DNA of 64,000 nt from Homarus americanus (lineage: Eukaryota > Arthropoda > Malacostraca > Decapoda > Nephropidae). The notes below the pieces were generated by a model. The model did not search any database. It had not been told where the DNA came from and saw nothing but the letters and a program-made list of their open reading frames with translations. Below are positions 42,586 to 56,358 of this stretch, one piece after another (position 1 is the first letter of the stretch; each line of letters begins with the position of its first letter). The DNA lies in the NCBI RefSeq assembly GCF_018991925.1, contig NW_024732238.1, forward strand, positions 7,892,642 through 7,956,641. Direction: 5' to 3'. The position numbers and the translations under genes were made by a program.

Positions 42586-43397
42586 TAGGGCTCACAGTTT
42601 CGAGCATAGCGGCCGAAAGTCTGGTGATACCAGCAGAGGGTAAATTTGTTGTGCTGGGGGTTGGCTGCTGTGTGTCGGAACTTGTAGGGCATAGTGTGTG
42701 AGTCAGGAACCGGCGCAGCAGCGGGTATGGAGGAGCAGAACTGCTCAATCGTGTCCATCCTGCGGTTCAAAATTTGCAACAGGTCCTTGATGTCTTGTGA
42801 GGTATTGCTCGGCTGAGGGGTGTTGACCCGGCTTACAAGTTCGATGGTAGGTACTGGTGTGACCGTGGCGGCAAGGGGTGCAGCAGCGCACTCGTTAAAA
42901 ATTCTATCTGCCGCGGTTGCATATAGTTCTGGTGTCGTAGAGTAATCTACTGCGGACAGGATGTTGCGTACTTCTGTGGGTAGCTTTTGTGCGTGAAGCT
43001 GGCGCAGGATAGAGTCGGGGAGTCTGTCTGTGTGACGGGAGTTCAGCCGACACATCTCCTCCCATAGACGTCCCGGGGTTGAGTTCCCGAGGGAGGTAGA
43101 GGATAGATCTTGCAGGAGATTGGGGGTGGTCTGTTGATAACACGTCTTCAAGGCAGCCCGCAGGGTAGCGAATTTGTTGTGATCTGGAGGGTTGGAAATG
43201 GTTTGTGAGACCCGCGTGGCCACTTCCGTGGGTAAGGCACAAAGCAGGGCGCAATACTTTTGTCCGTCGGTAGCTCGTGAACCGTCGAGGGCTGCTTCCA
43301 CATGGTCGAGCCAGTCCTCGACATTGTGGTTGAAAATCGGCAGAGAGATCCGTTCGTCCTCCATCCTGTGTGAGTGCTTATCTCCGGGAGTCACCAT
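42546..43397 (-). CDS. gag: CsRn1-like Gag with CHCC finger
   Basis: The likely start is the ATG at 43395-43397 (MVTPGDKHSHRMEDERISLP); the frame is open upstream, but there the DNA is LTR. The capsid-like part has HNVEDWLDHVEAAL and a long helical region. Near the end is CWYHQTFGRYARNCEPYC, a C-x2-H-x9-C-x3-C finger rather than the common CCHC knuckle. That CHCC form is known from the CsRn1 group. The frame is unbroken for 283 codons, so gag is better preserved than pol. Confidence 0.8.
   Translation of the reverse strand: MVTPGDKHSHRMEDERISLPIFNHNVEDWLDHVEAALDGSRATDGQKYCALLCALPTEVATRVSQTISNPPDHNKFATLRAALKTCYQQTTPNLLQDLSSTSLGNSTPGRLWEEMCRLNSRHTDRLPDSILRQLHAQKLPTEVRNILSAVDYSTTPELYATAADRIFNECAAAPLAATVTPVPTIELVSRVNTPQPSNTSQDIKDLLQILNRRMDTIEQFCSSIPAAAPVPDSHTMPYKFRHTAANPQHNKFTLCWYHQTFGRYARNCEPYCTYSGNGNTGGW
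43381..43396 (-). other. Primer-binding site, tRNA-Trp type
   Basis: TGGTGACTCCCGGAGA on the minus strand, one base past the 5' LTR and overlapping the gag ATG. TGGTGAC(C/T)CC is the primer site described for CsRn1-group elements. Confidence 0.6.
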
Positions 43398-44030
43398 TGT
43401 AGGGGTATCGAGAGTATTAATGTTGTCTAGCACTCAGGATGGAAGGAGACTCTAATGTGGTTTTCTTGTATAATATATAAGTTATATGAGAGACAGTCTG
43501 GTGCTGGAGGTGCTGTGTGGTGAGGGGCTGCTTGGTAGAGACGTGCGGTGAGTAGCTTGTTGAAGGAGGTAGATGTGCAGGAGCTTCGTTGGAGAAGATG
43601 TTGCCTGTTGCTGGATTCCTGGTTGAATGAAATGTTAACAGCGTGGAGCTTGCTGGAGGAGATGTTGCTTGTTCAGGACAATGGGCAGAATGAGAGTTGG
43701 TTGGTGAGGAAGCTCAGAGAAGGACATGCTCGCTGGCGGGAGCGAGGACCGCCAGGCAGGCGGAGGAGAGGCGAGGGTCGCCAGGCAGCGGCAGAGGAGG
43801 AGGTGTGTTTCTTGTTCAAGAAGATTGGTCAGACTGAATCTCAATGGAGAGACAGAGCTTATATACCCCGCAGCAGCCGCTATGAGTCATGGTGGGAAAA
43901 CCCGAGAAGTAGCCGGTGACTAGTTCCGTTGCCAAGATACGGTAACATCTGGGGACAGCTCTCGCTTGGTTGCTAGGGGAGGCGGCACATTGGAATGCGA
44001 TACGCAGTTGTAGGGGAGACGTCCACTACA
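43398..44030 (-). repeat. 5' LTR of the CsRn1-like element
   Basis: 633 bases starting TGTAGTGGACGTC and ending CGATACCCCTACA on the minus strand, with TATATAAGC at plus 43857-43865. Its start and its second half are related to the ends of the LINE unit at 13257-19019. Confidence 0.85.
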
Positions 44031-44375
44031 AGTTTATCAACCAGATCCATATTATTCTTGATATTGGAGTTAGAAATGTTGCCAACTAGGGGATTTAGTA
44101 AAGAAACTAACCATTTAGATAGTTTATAAGAGATTGACCCAACGGAGCTAATGATGGGTCTTGCTGGGTTATTGGGCTTGTGGGTCTTGATTACACCGTA
44201 CATGTATGGCAGTGGAGGGGACGTTGAAGTAAGATGTTTAATGAGAGTAGCTTTGCCTCTCAATAGGGACTTCAGTTTTTTGTTGAACTGGGTGTTGACA
44301 GTGTTGAGAGGATTATTTATGAGTTTAGAATATGTTGTAGTATCACATAAAAGGTTATTCATTTTGGAGATATAT
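44031..44375 (-). pseudogene. Penelope-like RT, N-terminal half, inverted
   Basis: On the minus strand it reads NNLLCDTTTY, then PYMYGVIKTHKPNNPARP, ISSVGSISYKLSKW and NSNIKNNMDLVDKL, the N-terminal blocks of Penelope-type RTs. It is cut by the CsRn1-like LTR at 44030. At about 44375 it meets, head to head, the plus-strand half of the RT. The region between (RT motif A) is missing from both halves. Confidence 0.8.
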
Positions 44376-44812
44376 ATGGAATTCTTTGAAAAGAAACTAT
44401 TAAGTAATATTTTACCACCCTCAGCAGTCTGGTTTAGATATGTTGATGATGTATTATGTCTCTGGCCATGTAATGAGGACCTAAAAGCTTTCCTGCCACA
44501 ACTTAACAACTTAGCCCCCTCGATCAAATTCACTGTGGAATTAGAGCAAGACTGTAAATTGCCATTCCTAGACTGTCTGATACACAGAATAGGTAACACT
44601 TTTAAGTTCAGTATTTATAGAAAACCAACTAATGTGTGTTCATACATTCATTATTATTCTGCCTACCATAATAAAGTCAAACAGTCAGTATTTTCAACAA
44701 TGTTTTTACGTGCCTTGAGAATTTGCAGTCCGGAATTCATCGATGAGGAATACAAATATATATATAATATTGGCTCTAACCTTAAATACCCTAGATCTTT
44801 CATAGACAAATA
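44376..44812 (+). pseudogene. Penelope-like RT, C-terminal half
   Basis: EFFEKKLLSN, AVWFRYVDDVLCLWP (motif C, YVDD), LPFLDCLIHR and FSIYRKPTNVCSYIHY, then the thumb-like region to FIDK. This continues on the plus strand and is interrupted at 44811 by a TA-flanked transposon; it resumes at 46428. Codons upstream of ~44376 in the same open frame are antisense of the inverted half and are not part of it. Confidence 0.85.
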
Positions 44813-46427
44813 CAGTAGTACCCCGCTTAACGCGCTTTCACTTAACGCGTTTTCGCATATACACGGTGCCTTGCCAAAGCTGAACTTTCACTTAACGCGG
44901 CATTTTTCATCGTATACACGGTGAGTGTCCGGCTCGAGAGCTATTTTTAGATTCGCACCACCCCCCACCCGCCACCCTGCCTGACTGCCTGTTTTAGCTC
45001 ATAAAATTCATACAAATTACCCAGCCAGAATATAATTTACATTGCTGGAATTCTTATAATTTGGTGATCATTTTGAATATAAACAACATATGTTTTGCAT
45101 TAAACATACAATTTTTAGATAAAAATTGTTCTCTAGGTAATTATGTTATCTTTTGTCCAAAATATATGACATTTATATTCAAAATATTCCTGGTCTTACA
45201 AGGAATCCAGCAATGTCAATTATATTATCCTAACTTTAGTTTGAGGTATTATTTATTAAAATTTAGTGGTTATCCCACACATCTCCTTGGGACGGTTGGT
45301 GGGGGGTGGGGGGTGGGGGGGAGGGAGGGACCGACCGACCGACCATCTGTTACCCGTGAAGAATTATTTTTTTTTTTATTAACTGAAGATATTTGTTTTA
45401 GCTCATAAAATTCATACAAATTACCCGGTCAGAATATAATTTACATTGCTGGAATTCTTATAATTTGGTGATCATTTTGAATATAAACAACATATATTTT
45501 GCATTAAACATACAATTTTTAGATAAAAATTGTTCTCTAGGTAATTATGTTATCTTTTGTCCAAAATATATGACATTTATATTCAAAATATTCCTGGTCT
45601 TACAAGGAATCCAGCAATGTCAATTATATTATCCTAACTTTAATCTGAGGTATTATTTAATACTAAATGTTAAAAACTCTTGAATGGAGGATTGGTGGGG
45701 GGTGGGGGGAGGGTTGGGACTGACCGCGCGGTTGGAAGAGGGGGGGAGGCAAGGTGGGGTACTTTGATTGACAGATAGTGTTGAAGAATATTTTTTTTTT
45801 TTTATTAACTGTAGATATTTGTTTTAGCTCATAAAATTCATACAAATTATCCGGCCAGAATATAATTTACATTGCTGGAATTCTTATAATTTGGTGATCA
45901 TTTTGAATATAAACAACATATATTTTGCATTAAACATACAATTTTTAGATAAAAATTGTTCTCTAGGTAATTATGTTATCTTTTGTGAAAAATATATGAC
46001 ATTTATATTCAAAATATTCCTGGTCTTACAAGGAATCCAGCAATGTCAATTATATTATCCTAACTTTAGTTTGAGGAATTATTTATTACTATACCTGGTT
46101 TTCCCCCAAAAATTTCTCAGAGGGAAGAGCCAGTGAGTGTAGTGTGAGAAGAGGGGGAGGGAGTCGAGTCCATTATTTGAATGGACATTAACTTGGAGAC
46201 TGTATTTCTCTATTTCTCTTAAGTATTAATTGTGTGCATGTACCATCATAAAATTAAGATGTTATTTTTACTACAACATAGTTATTTGTCGTCAAAAAGT
46301 GGAGTTTGGGGGTCGGGCTGGGTTCTATTGGAATTAATCCCATATGTTCTGTTATTCACTTAACGCGGTTTTCACTTAACGCGGGACCCTCTGGGTTCAA
46401 TTGACCGCGTTAAGTGAGGTACCACTG
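44813..46427 (+). mobile_element. TA-flanked transposon with inner tandem repeats (family M, copy A)
   Basis: The ends are CAGTAGTACCCCGCTTAACG and, reversed, CAGTGGTACCTCACTTAACG, with TA on both sides (44811-44812 and 46428-46429). The Penelope frame is continuous if the 1,615 bases and one TA are removed. TA duplication and CAGTRGTACC ends are those of Tc1/mariner/pogo-type elements. No transposase is present. The inside is three tandem units (starts 44991, 45395, 45821; period 404 and 426 bases), each ~270 bases of highly similar AT-rich DNA plus a variable GC-rich spacer. It is non-autonomous. Confidence 0.85.
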
Positions 46428-47220
46428 TACTTAAACATTACTAAGAAAACTTTTTATAGAACTGATCCCAAGCCCACCCATGACCATAAGAATATCTTTA
46501 TATTACCATTTCACAAAAATTTCTCACACATTCCTGCACAGCTAAAAACCTGGAACGTCAATGTGGCATTTAAAAACTCATGCACTGTTAAACAAATGTT
46601 AATCAAGAACTCCCCCAACAACACAATTGATTGCATTTATAAAGTTCCTTGCAAGGAATGTAATATGTTTTACTTAGGCCAGACAGGTAAAGATCTTGCA
46701 ACTAGAATTAAACAACACAAATACAGTGTTAGGACAGGCCAGGAATCCAATGCTCTGTTTGTTCATTTGAGGGATAACAAGCATTGCATTGACTGGGATA
46801 ATGCCTCCTCAATATTACCATGTAATTCAATTGATAGTAGGAACATCATAGACTCTAGTCTTATTAAACATACCGAAGCATTCAACATGAATTTGAGTAG
46901 CGGCATGTACAAGCTGGACAATTTTGTAATTAAGAAGATTTGTGATCAGGTGAGAAGGCCGGGTCACTTGACCATCTGACCTGACCACCGACCGTTGTGT
47001 GCTATTTAAAGATTAGTAGGGTCATTACCTAATACCTGACCATTGTGGACCTGGTCTCACCCTCCTCTGTATATATACACCTTGATTTGTATTACTTTCT
47101 CTAGTCTGTACTCACCCCTGAAGATGTGAATTACACGAAAGCGCTTGGGAACTTCGTGTTTTCTTCTTTCCTTGTGGTTATCAGCATATACCTAGATCAC
47201 GCGCACCTACAGTGATTTAC
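46428..47220 (+). pseudogene. Penelope-like GIY-YIG endonuclease and 3' end
   Basis: After the transposon the frame resumes (YLNITKKTFYR) and reads to 46979. IYKVPCKECNMFYLGQTG with RIKQHKYSVRTG and later HLRDNKHCIDWDNAS is the GIY-YIG nuclease module that Penelope elements carry after the RT; the cysteine pair before it is also typical. The nuclease would nick target DNA. The 3' untranslated part contains CTGAAGATG...CACGAAAGCG (47118-47142) and ends next to a (CATA)n/(TA)n array. Apart from the inversion and the insert, this half is intact. Confidence 0.85.
47118..47145 (+). ncRNA. Possible hammerhead-like motif in the Penelope 3' end
   Basis: CTGAAGA and GAAA, the two conserved core pieces of a hammerhead ribozyme, are separated by TGTGAATTACAC, which can form a short GTG/CAC stem with one unpaired base. 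Penelope-like elements are known to carry hammerhead ribozymes. The stem next to the core is imperfect, and I did not find stems I and III with certainty. Confidence 0.25.
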
Positions 47221-47223
47221 TTG

Positions 47224-48835
<1,612 letters not shown>

Positions 48836-48889
48836 TTTTGGTTCGTTTCGCCATTCATTAAGTGCCTAGCCAGAACGAATTTCATTTCA

Positions 48890-49862
48890 TGATGCATCTC
48901 TCATTATACACGGGTGAAGTATAATTTTTATTTAGCTCATAAATTCATACAAATTACGGCTAGAATATATATTTACATTGCTGAATTCTTCAATATGATG
49001 ATCATTTTGAATATAAACATCATGGTTTGCGTAGACATAAATTTTGGATCTAATGTAATAATTTGGTTTAAGCAAATCTATCTATCTATTTTACATTCAA
49101 AATATTCCTGTTTAAAGTCTAGAAATGTCAATTATATTATCTAATTTTAGTCTGAGTTATTATTTATTACTAAAATGTAAATTTACTGTTTTTCTCCCAA
49201 ACTTTTCTCTGGTAGGAAGGAGGGAAGGTGGGGGTAGGGAGGAGGACTAGCCAGATAGGGCGGAGGTGGGGTACGTGTATTTTGATTGACAGTGTCATGA
49301 AGAATATTTTTGTTTATTTACTTTGAATGTTGTTTTTAGCTCATAAAAGTCATACAAATTACCCGGCCAGAATTATTTTACATTTGAATTCTTACAATAT
49401 GATGATCATTTTGAATATAAACATCATGGATTTTGCATCAGACTACAATTTTTAGATCTAATGAAATAATTTGTTTACCAAAAGCAAATATTTTTATCTT
49501 TTTTTAAAAATATATAGAGTTTACATTCAAAATATTCCCTGACCTATACGGAATCAGAAATGTTAGTGTATCTTAACTTTAGTCTGAGGTATTATTTATT
49601 ACTATACATTAGTCTAAATTGTTTTTACTTGACAACATTTCTCAGAGGTAGGCCAGTGAGCTAGAAGAGTGGGGAGAGTTGAGTTCATTGTTTGAATGTC
49701 ATTGGCGACAGCTTTTAAATATATTACTGTGTGAGCATCAGCAGTTAAGATGCTATTTTACTATAAGAGCAGGTTGTAAACAGCCACAAATTATTCCCAA
49801 ATGTTCTGTTGTTCACTTTGTAGCTCGTGGGTTCCGATCAGCATAAATCGGAGTACTACTGT
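48890..49862 (+). mobile_element. Family M transposon, copy B (decayed)
   Basis: Two tandem units of the inner repeat (starts near 48932 and 49335) and the right end, GGAGTACTACTGTA, are recognisable. The left inverted end is lost; the sequence before 48932 corresponds to the region just inside the left end of copy A. More diverged than copy A. Confidence 0.65.
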
Positions 49863-49870
49863 ATATATAC

Positions 49871-50671
<801 letters not shown>

Positions 50672-51065
50672 ACTCAACCCGCTCAGGACTGGAATTCCAT
50701 GATCAGACCGGAAACGCTAACCCGCTGGACCACCAGGACATAGCAGTCCTAGACTTTGTTATACTTCACACACGTGCCCAGCTCAACGAGCTTAAGGCGC
50801 CGTGAACCCCTAATGGGTTAATGAAATATATATGATCCTCGTGTTTCAAAGCCGGATTTATAAACACATTCTGACCACCTACGTGAGACGGGGTAGTCCC
50901 CATTAGAGGTTCACGGCGCCCTTTAAGTCAAGTGGAACGGGGTTTGTGTGAAATATAACAAAGTCTAGGACTGCTTTTAGTATCGTGGTGGTCCATCGTT
51001 AGCGTTTCGTCACAGTCAGGACTCGTGGGCCGTGGGTTCAATCCTGGCGGGTTGAGGTGTTGATT
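50672..51065. repeat. Palindromic tRNA-SINE-like unit
   Basis: The left arm (50672-50765) and the right arm (50955-51065) are reverse complements with scattered mismatches, and the inner parts also pair (AAGGCGCCGTGAACC at 50793 and GGTTCACGGCGCCC at 50908). On the minus strand of the left arm, TGGTCCAGCGG fits a pol III box A. On the plus strand of the right arm, GGTTCAATCC fits box B. These are tRNA-derived promoter boxes, as in SINEs. No tRNA cloverleaf can be drawn with certainty. Confidence 0.55.
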
Positions 51066-51094
51066 GTACGTGAAGTTCTGCCTATTGGTTAATG

Positions 51095-51098
<4 letters not shown>

Positions 51099-51152
<54 letters not shown>

Positions 51153-51241
51153 ATATATATATATAAGGTATATATATTATTATTATATATATATATATAT
51201 TATATATATATAGTTATAAATATATATATATATATATATAG

Positions 51242-51272
<31 letters not shown>

Positions 51273-51282
51273 GCCTATATAT

Positions 51283-51347
<65 letters not shown>

Positions 51348-51356
51348 CCTATATAT

Positions 51357-51406
<50 letters not shown>

Positions 51407-51429
51407 TATATATTATATATATAGGGAGA

Positions 51430-51504
<75 letters not shown>
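51099..51504. repeat. Interrupted (TA)n array
   Basis: About 400 bases of TA with breaks such as TAGCCTATATATTACATA, which occurs twice and suggests internal duplication of the array. Confidence 0.95.
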
Positions 51505-51507
<3 letters not shown>

Positions 51508-53012
51508 TATTACTCCCGCCTAACGCTGTTTCCCCACTTAACGCTGCTTTTTATCATATACGCTGTGCCTCGCCAGAGCTGAACTTTCTTTCACTTAGAC
51601 GGATTTTTTCCACATATACGGTGAGTGTCCAGCTCAAGACGCTTATTTTTAGATTTGCCCCACCTACCACTCCCTGCTGCCTGACTGCCTGTTTTAGCTC
51701 ATAAAATTCATATAACATTACCAGAATATACTGCATTGCTGGAATTCTTATAATTTGTGATCATTTTGAATATAAAACATCATATATTTTGCATACACAA
51801 ATTTTAGATAAAAAATTTTTCTCAGAGCACTGAGTGTTATCTTTTGTGCAAAATATATGACATTTATATTCAAAATATTCCTGTCTTAGCAAGAAATCCA
51901 GCAATGTCAATTATATTATTATCCTAACTTTAGTTTGAGGTATTATTTATTAAAATTTAGTGGTTATCCCAATACATCTCCTTGGGACGGTTGGTGTGGG
52001 GGGGAGGAGGGACCGACGGACCATCTGTTACCCCGTGAAGAATTATTTTTTTTTTTTATTAACTGAAGATATTTGTTTTAGCTCATAAAATTCATACAAA
52101 TTACTCAAGTTCGAATAGGTATTTACATTGCTGGAATTCTTATAATTTGACATCATTTTAATATAAACATCATATATTTTGCATTAGACATACAAATTTT
52201 AGATAAAAATTTTTCTCAAATTAATCCATGTTATCTTTTTGCAAAATAAGCATATTGATATTCAAAATGTTCTGGTCTTACAAGGAACCAGCAAATGTCA
52301 ATTATATTATCCTAACTTTAATCTGAGGTATTTCAATACTAAATGTTAAAACCCTGAAGGGAGGATTGGTGGGGTGGGGGAGGTTGGGACTGACCGCGGC
52401 TAAATAGGCAAGGTGGGGTACTTTGATTGACAGATAGGTTGGTGTTTGAAGATTATTTTTATTAATCACTATAATTACATAGCCATCTTCTGTCAGAATA
52501 ATTTATTGTTGAATTTTATACTTTGCGATCATCATAAACATTATATATTTTGTATTAACATACAAATTTTAGATAAAATTTTTTCTCTGGTAACTATAAA
52601 GTTATCTTGTGCAAAATATATATTTATATTCAAATACCTGGTCTGGGAATCCAGCAATGTCAATTGTATTATCCTAACTTTAGTTTGAGGTATTATTTAT
52701 TAAAATTTAGTGGTTTTCCCCCAAACATTTCTCTGAGAGGGAAGAGCCGCAGTGTAGTGTGAGAGGAGTTGAGTCCATTATTTGAATGGACATTAACTTG
52801 GCGACTGTATTTCTATTTCTCTTATATTAATTGTGTGTATGTACCATCATAAAATTAAGATGTTATTTACTACAACATAGGTATGTGCCTTCAAAAAGTG
52901 GAGTTTGGGGTCAGTCGGTTTCATGGAATGAATCCCATATGTTCTGTTGTTCACTTAACGCTGATTTCACTTAACGCTGGACCCTTCTATTGACGCGATT
53001 AAGTGAAATTCT
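51505..53012 (+). mobile_element. Family M transposon, copy C
   Basis: It starts CAGTATTACTCCCGCCTAAC right at the edge of a TA array and follows copy A through three inner tandem units (starts near 51692, 52075 and about 52470, the third shortened). Its right end (CACTTAACGCTGGACCC...GATTAAGTGAAAT) is degraded just before the next TA array. Many indels relative to copy A. Confidence 0.75.
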
Positions 53013-53273
<261 letters not shown>

Positions 53274-53276
<3 letters not shown>

Positions 53277-54451
53277 ATATATTTTGCACAAAAATAACAT
53301 ATTTACTCAGAGTAAACTTTATATCTAAAATTTGTATGTCTAATGCAAAATCTATGATGTTTATATTCAAAATGATCATCAAATTGTAAGAATTCAGCAA
53401 TGTAAATTATATTCTGGCCGGGTAATTTGTATGAATTTTATGAGCTAAAACAAATATCTTCAGTTAATAAAAAAAAAAATATTCTTCGACACTATCTGTC
53501 AATCAAAGTACCCCAACTTGCCTCCTCCTCTTCCAACGCGGTCAGTCCCAACCCTCCCCCACCCCACAATCCTCCCTTCAGAGATGTTGGGTGAAAAAAC
53601 TAAATTTTAACATTTAGTATTAAATAATACCTCAGATTAAAGTTAGGATAATATAATTGACATTGCTGGATTCCTTGTAAGACCAGGAATATTTTGAATA
53701 TAAATGTCATATATTTTGCAAAAGATAACATATTTACTCAGAGTAAACATTTTATCTAAAATTTGTATGTCTAATGCAAAATATATGATGTTTATATTCA
53801 AAATGATCATCAAGTATAAGAATTCCAGCGATGTAAATTATATTCTGACGGGTAATTTGTATGAATTTTATGAGCTAAAACAAATATCTTCAGTTAATAA
53901 AAAAAAAATATTCTTCACACTGTAACAGATGGTCGTCGGTCCTCCTCCTCTCCACCCCCACCAACTGTCCCACCAGATGTGTGGGAAAACCAGAATATTT
54001 ACCTTTTAGTAATAAATAATACCTCAAACTAAAGTTAGGATAATATAATTGACATTGCTGGATTCCTTGTAAGCCCAGGAATATTTTGAATACAAATGTC
54101 ATATATTTTGCACAAAAAATAACATATTTACTCAGTAAACCTTATATCTAAAATTTGTATGTCTAATGCAAAATCTATGATGTTTATATACAAAATGATC
54201 ATCATATTGTAAATTCCAGCAATGTAAATTATATTCTGGCTGGGTAATTTGTATGAATTTTATGAGCTAAAACAGGCAGTCAGGCAGGGTGGTGGGTGGG
54301 CGAATCTAAAATAGCTCTCGAGCTGGACACCTCCCAGCGTATCGTGGAAAAAACCGCAAAAACCAGCGTTAAGTGAAAGTTCAGCTCTGGCGAGGCACGC
54401 CTATACGTGGTAAAAGCAGCTGGCGAAGCAGCGTTAAGCGGGGTAATACTG
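53274..54451 (-). mobile_element. Family M transposon, inverted copy D
   Basis: On the minus strand it starts CAGTATTACCCCGCTTAACG (plus 54432-54451) and contains three inner tandem units. Its far end is missing where the TA array at 53013-53273 begins. Copies C and D thus form an inverted pair around a TA array. Confidence 0.75.
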
Positions 54452-54672
<221 letters not shown>

Positions 54673-55105
54673 CAAAAATCCGGACCACCCGAGAATCCGG
54701 ACTTTTGGAAAACTAATTATTTATTTATTTTTTTAGCGGGCTTTTGTGTGTATGTGCGCATGCGTGAGCGCCACAGCTGCACAGCGACAACAAGCGACCA
54801 CGTGGTCTCCACTTTAAAACGAGCAATCAAACTGTGACAACATACCGTATATACTCATCTATAAACCCCCCCTCGTTTATCTGTCGACCCTGATTTTTTG
54901 ACCAAGAAATCGTTAATTTATGATATTCCTCGTTTATAGTTCGACCCACGTTTTTGAGGGTAAGCGAACAACAAAACCTTCAGTAAAAACGCTCTACGTC
55001 CTACAAACTGAAACACGAGTGCCCAAGGCAAATTGTTTACCATTTATTATTACAACACTTTACACTGAAACGCGGGTAGTTTCAACAAAAATATTTTATA
55101 TTTCC

Positions 55106-55912
55106 ATTCAAGTCAATTAGGAGGGAATATTATTGTAATACAATACAACAGTTTTTTAACTAAACCATTCGAAAAGTGATTACGGTAACATCTTTTGAAC
55201 GAAAGAAAGCGCAAGTCATTGTTTTCGTCACGATTTGATCCCACTTTCCACTTTAATACGGACGTCATTTCAACAAAAATATTACATTTCCGTGAATGTA
55301 TTATATTAAGCACAGTATGAATAGAATATCATTGTAATATAACAGAATTTTAACCGAAAACTATTAAAAAAACGAGTAACATCTCAAGAACATCGGAAGC
55401 TTAGGTAAAGTCTTTTGTTTTCGTCATGTATTTTATCCTATTTTACATTGAAATACATCACGTTTCAGCAAAACTACTATTTATTTCCGAGAATATATTC
55501 ATTCAGGCGCAGTTTAGGTAAAATATACGTGTGATGTAATAATTTTTTAACTGAAAACGATTCGAAAAACACGTACCCTCTAGCCCTGTTCAAGGAGAGG
55601 ACTGGGAGAAGCTGTTTGGTGCTGCAGACGATGACAAGGAAAATGATTTTGATGGATTTTAATGAAAATATTCAGAAATATGGTATCGTAGTATTTATTC
55701 AAGTCAATTAGGATATTATTGTAATACAATACAACAGTTTTTTAACTAAACCATTCGAAAAGTGATTACGGTAACATCTTTTGAACGAAAGAAAGCGCAA
55801 GTCATTGTTTTCGTCACGATTTGATCCCACTTTCCACTGTAATACGGACGTCATTTTAGCAAAAATATTACATTTCCGTGAATGTATTATATCAAGCACA
55901 GTATGAATAGAA
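55106..55912. repeat. Pair of ~220-base direct repeats with ~370-base spacer
   Basis: 55106-55326 and 55696-55912 are nearly identical (ATTCAAGTCAATTAGGA to CAGTATGAATAG). The spacer ends with a frame reading EDWEKLFGAADDDKENDFDG and a stop, like the acidic C-terminus of a DDE transposase. Confidence 0.8.
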
Positions 55913-55966
55913 CAATATTTTGAGTCTTACTCTTTCCATTTACAGATTACTGTACAAGCCCATAAT

Positions 55967-56165
55967 AATGGCTCCTAAAGTAGATAAACTTCGTTGTGTG
56001 AAGAGAAAGAAGAACACGTTGAAATTGAGTGACAAACTTGAAATAATTAAGAAACTAGTACGTGGTGTGAGCAATACTGTTCTAATGGAAAATACAACAT
56101 TGGAAAGTCTACAATTTATGATATCAAAAAGGCAAAGAATAAAATTCTAGAATTCACAGCTTTTT
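55967..56165 (+). pseudogene. Pogo-type transposase, N-terminal DNA-binding domain
   Basis: The frame at the ATG (MAPKVDKLRCVKRKKN, then LSDKLEIIKKLVRGVSN) is the first helix-turn-helix of the CENP-B/pogo family. After a one-base shift near 56100 the next frame reads STIYDIKKAKNKILEFTAF, the recognition helix and what follows. It then ends; the DDE catalytic domain is missing. It would bind the inverted ends shown above. Confidence 0.75.
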
Positions 56166-56358
56166 CATTAAAACTGCTCGTTTTGATAAATGAAGCATGC
56201 TATATTTGCTAATGAATAAACTATCAAAATGTACCTGTTCTTCTCTTCTATATTCCTCCTTAAATTTTAATTTTAAAAGTACTGCCTGAGAATCCGGAAA
56301 ATCCGAAAATCCGGACCGACCCAATCCCCAAGCAATCCGGATTTTTGGACTTTAACTG

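Larger units (their letters stand above)
37385..44030 (-). mobile_element. CsRn1-like Ty3/Gypsy element with a collapsed tandem second unit
   Basis: Read on the minus strand: LTR (44030-43398), primer site, gag, protease, RT, RNase H, integrase, then a vestigial LTR with a second gag start (39094-38985), 200-base tandem repeats, a purine tract and the 3' LTR (38045-37385). The CHCC-type Gag finger and a TGGTGAC primer site (tRNA-Trp type) are hallmarks of the CsRn1 group of Gypsy elements. The flanks show no target duplication (GATG left, AGTT right), and they belong to two different elements, so the ends have been rearranged. Confidence 0.78.

Noticed and set aside
44151..44375. First ~75 codons of the plus-strand frame at 44151-44924 as part of a Penelope RT
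   Set aside because: They are antisense of the inverted N-terminal RT half; only codons from about 44376 match the RT on the plus strand.
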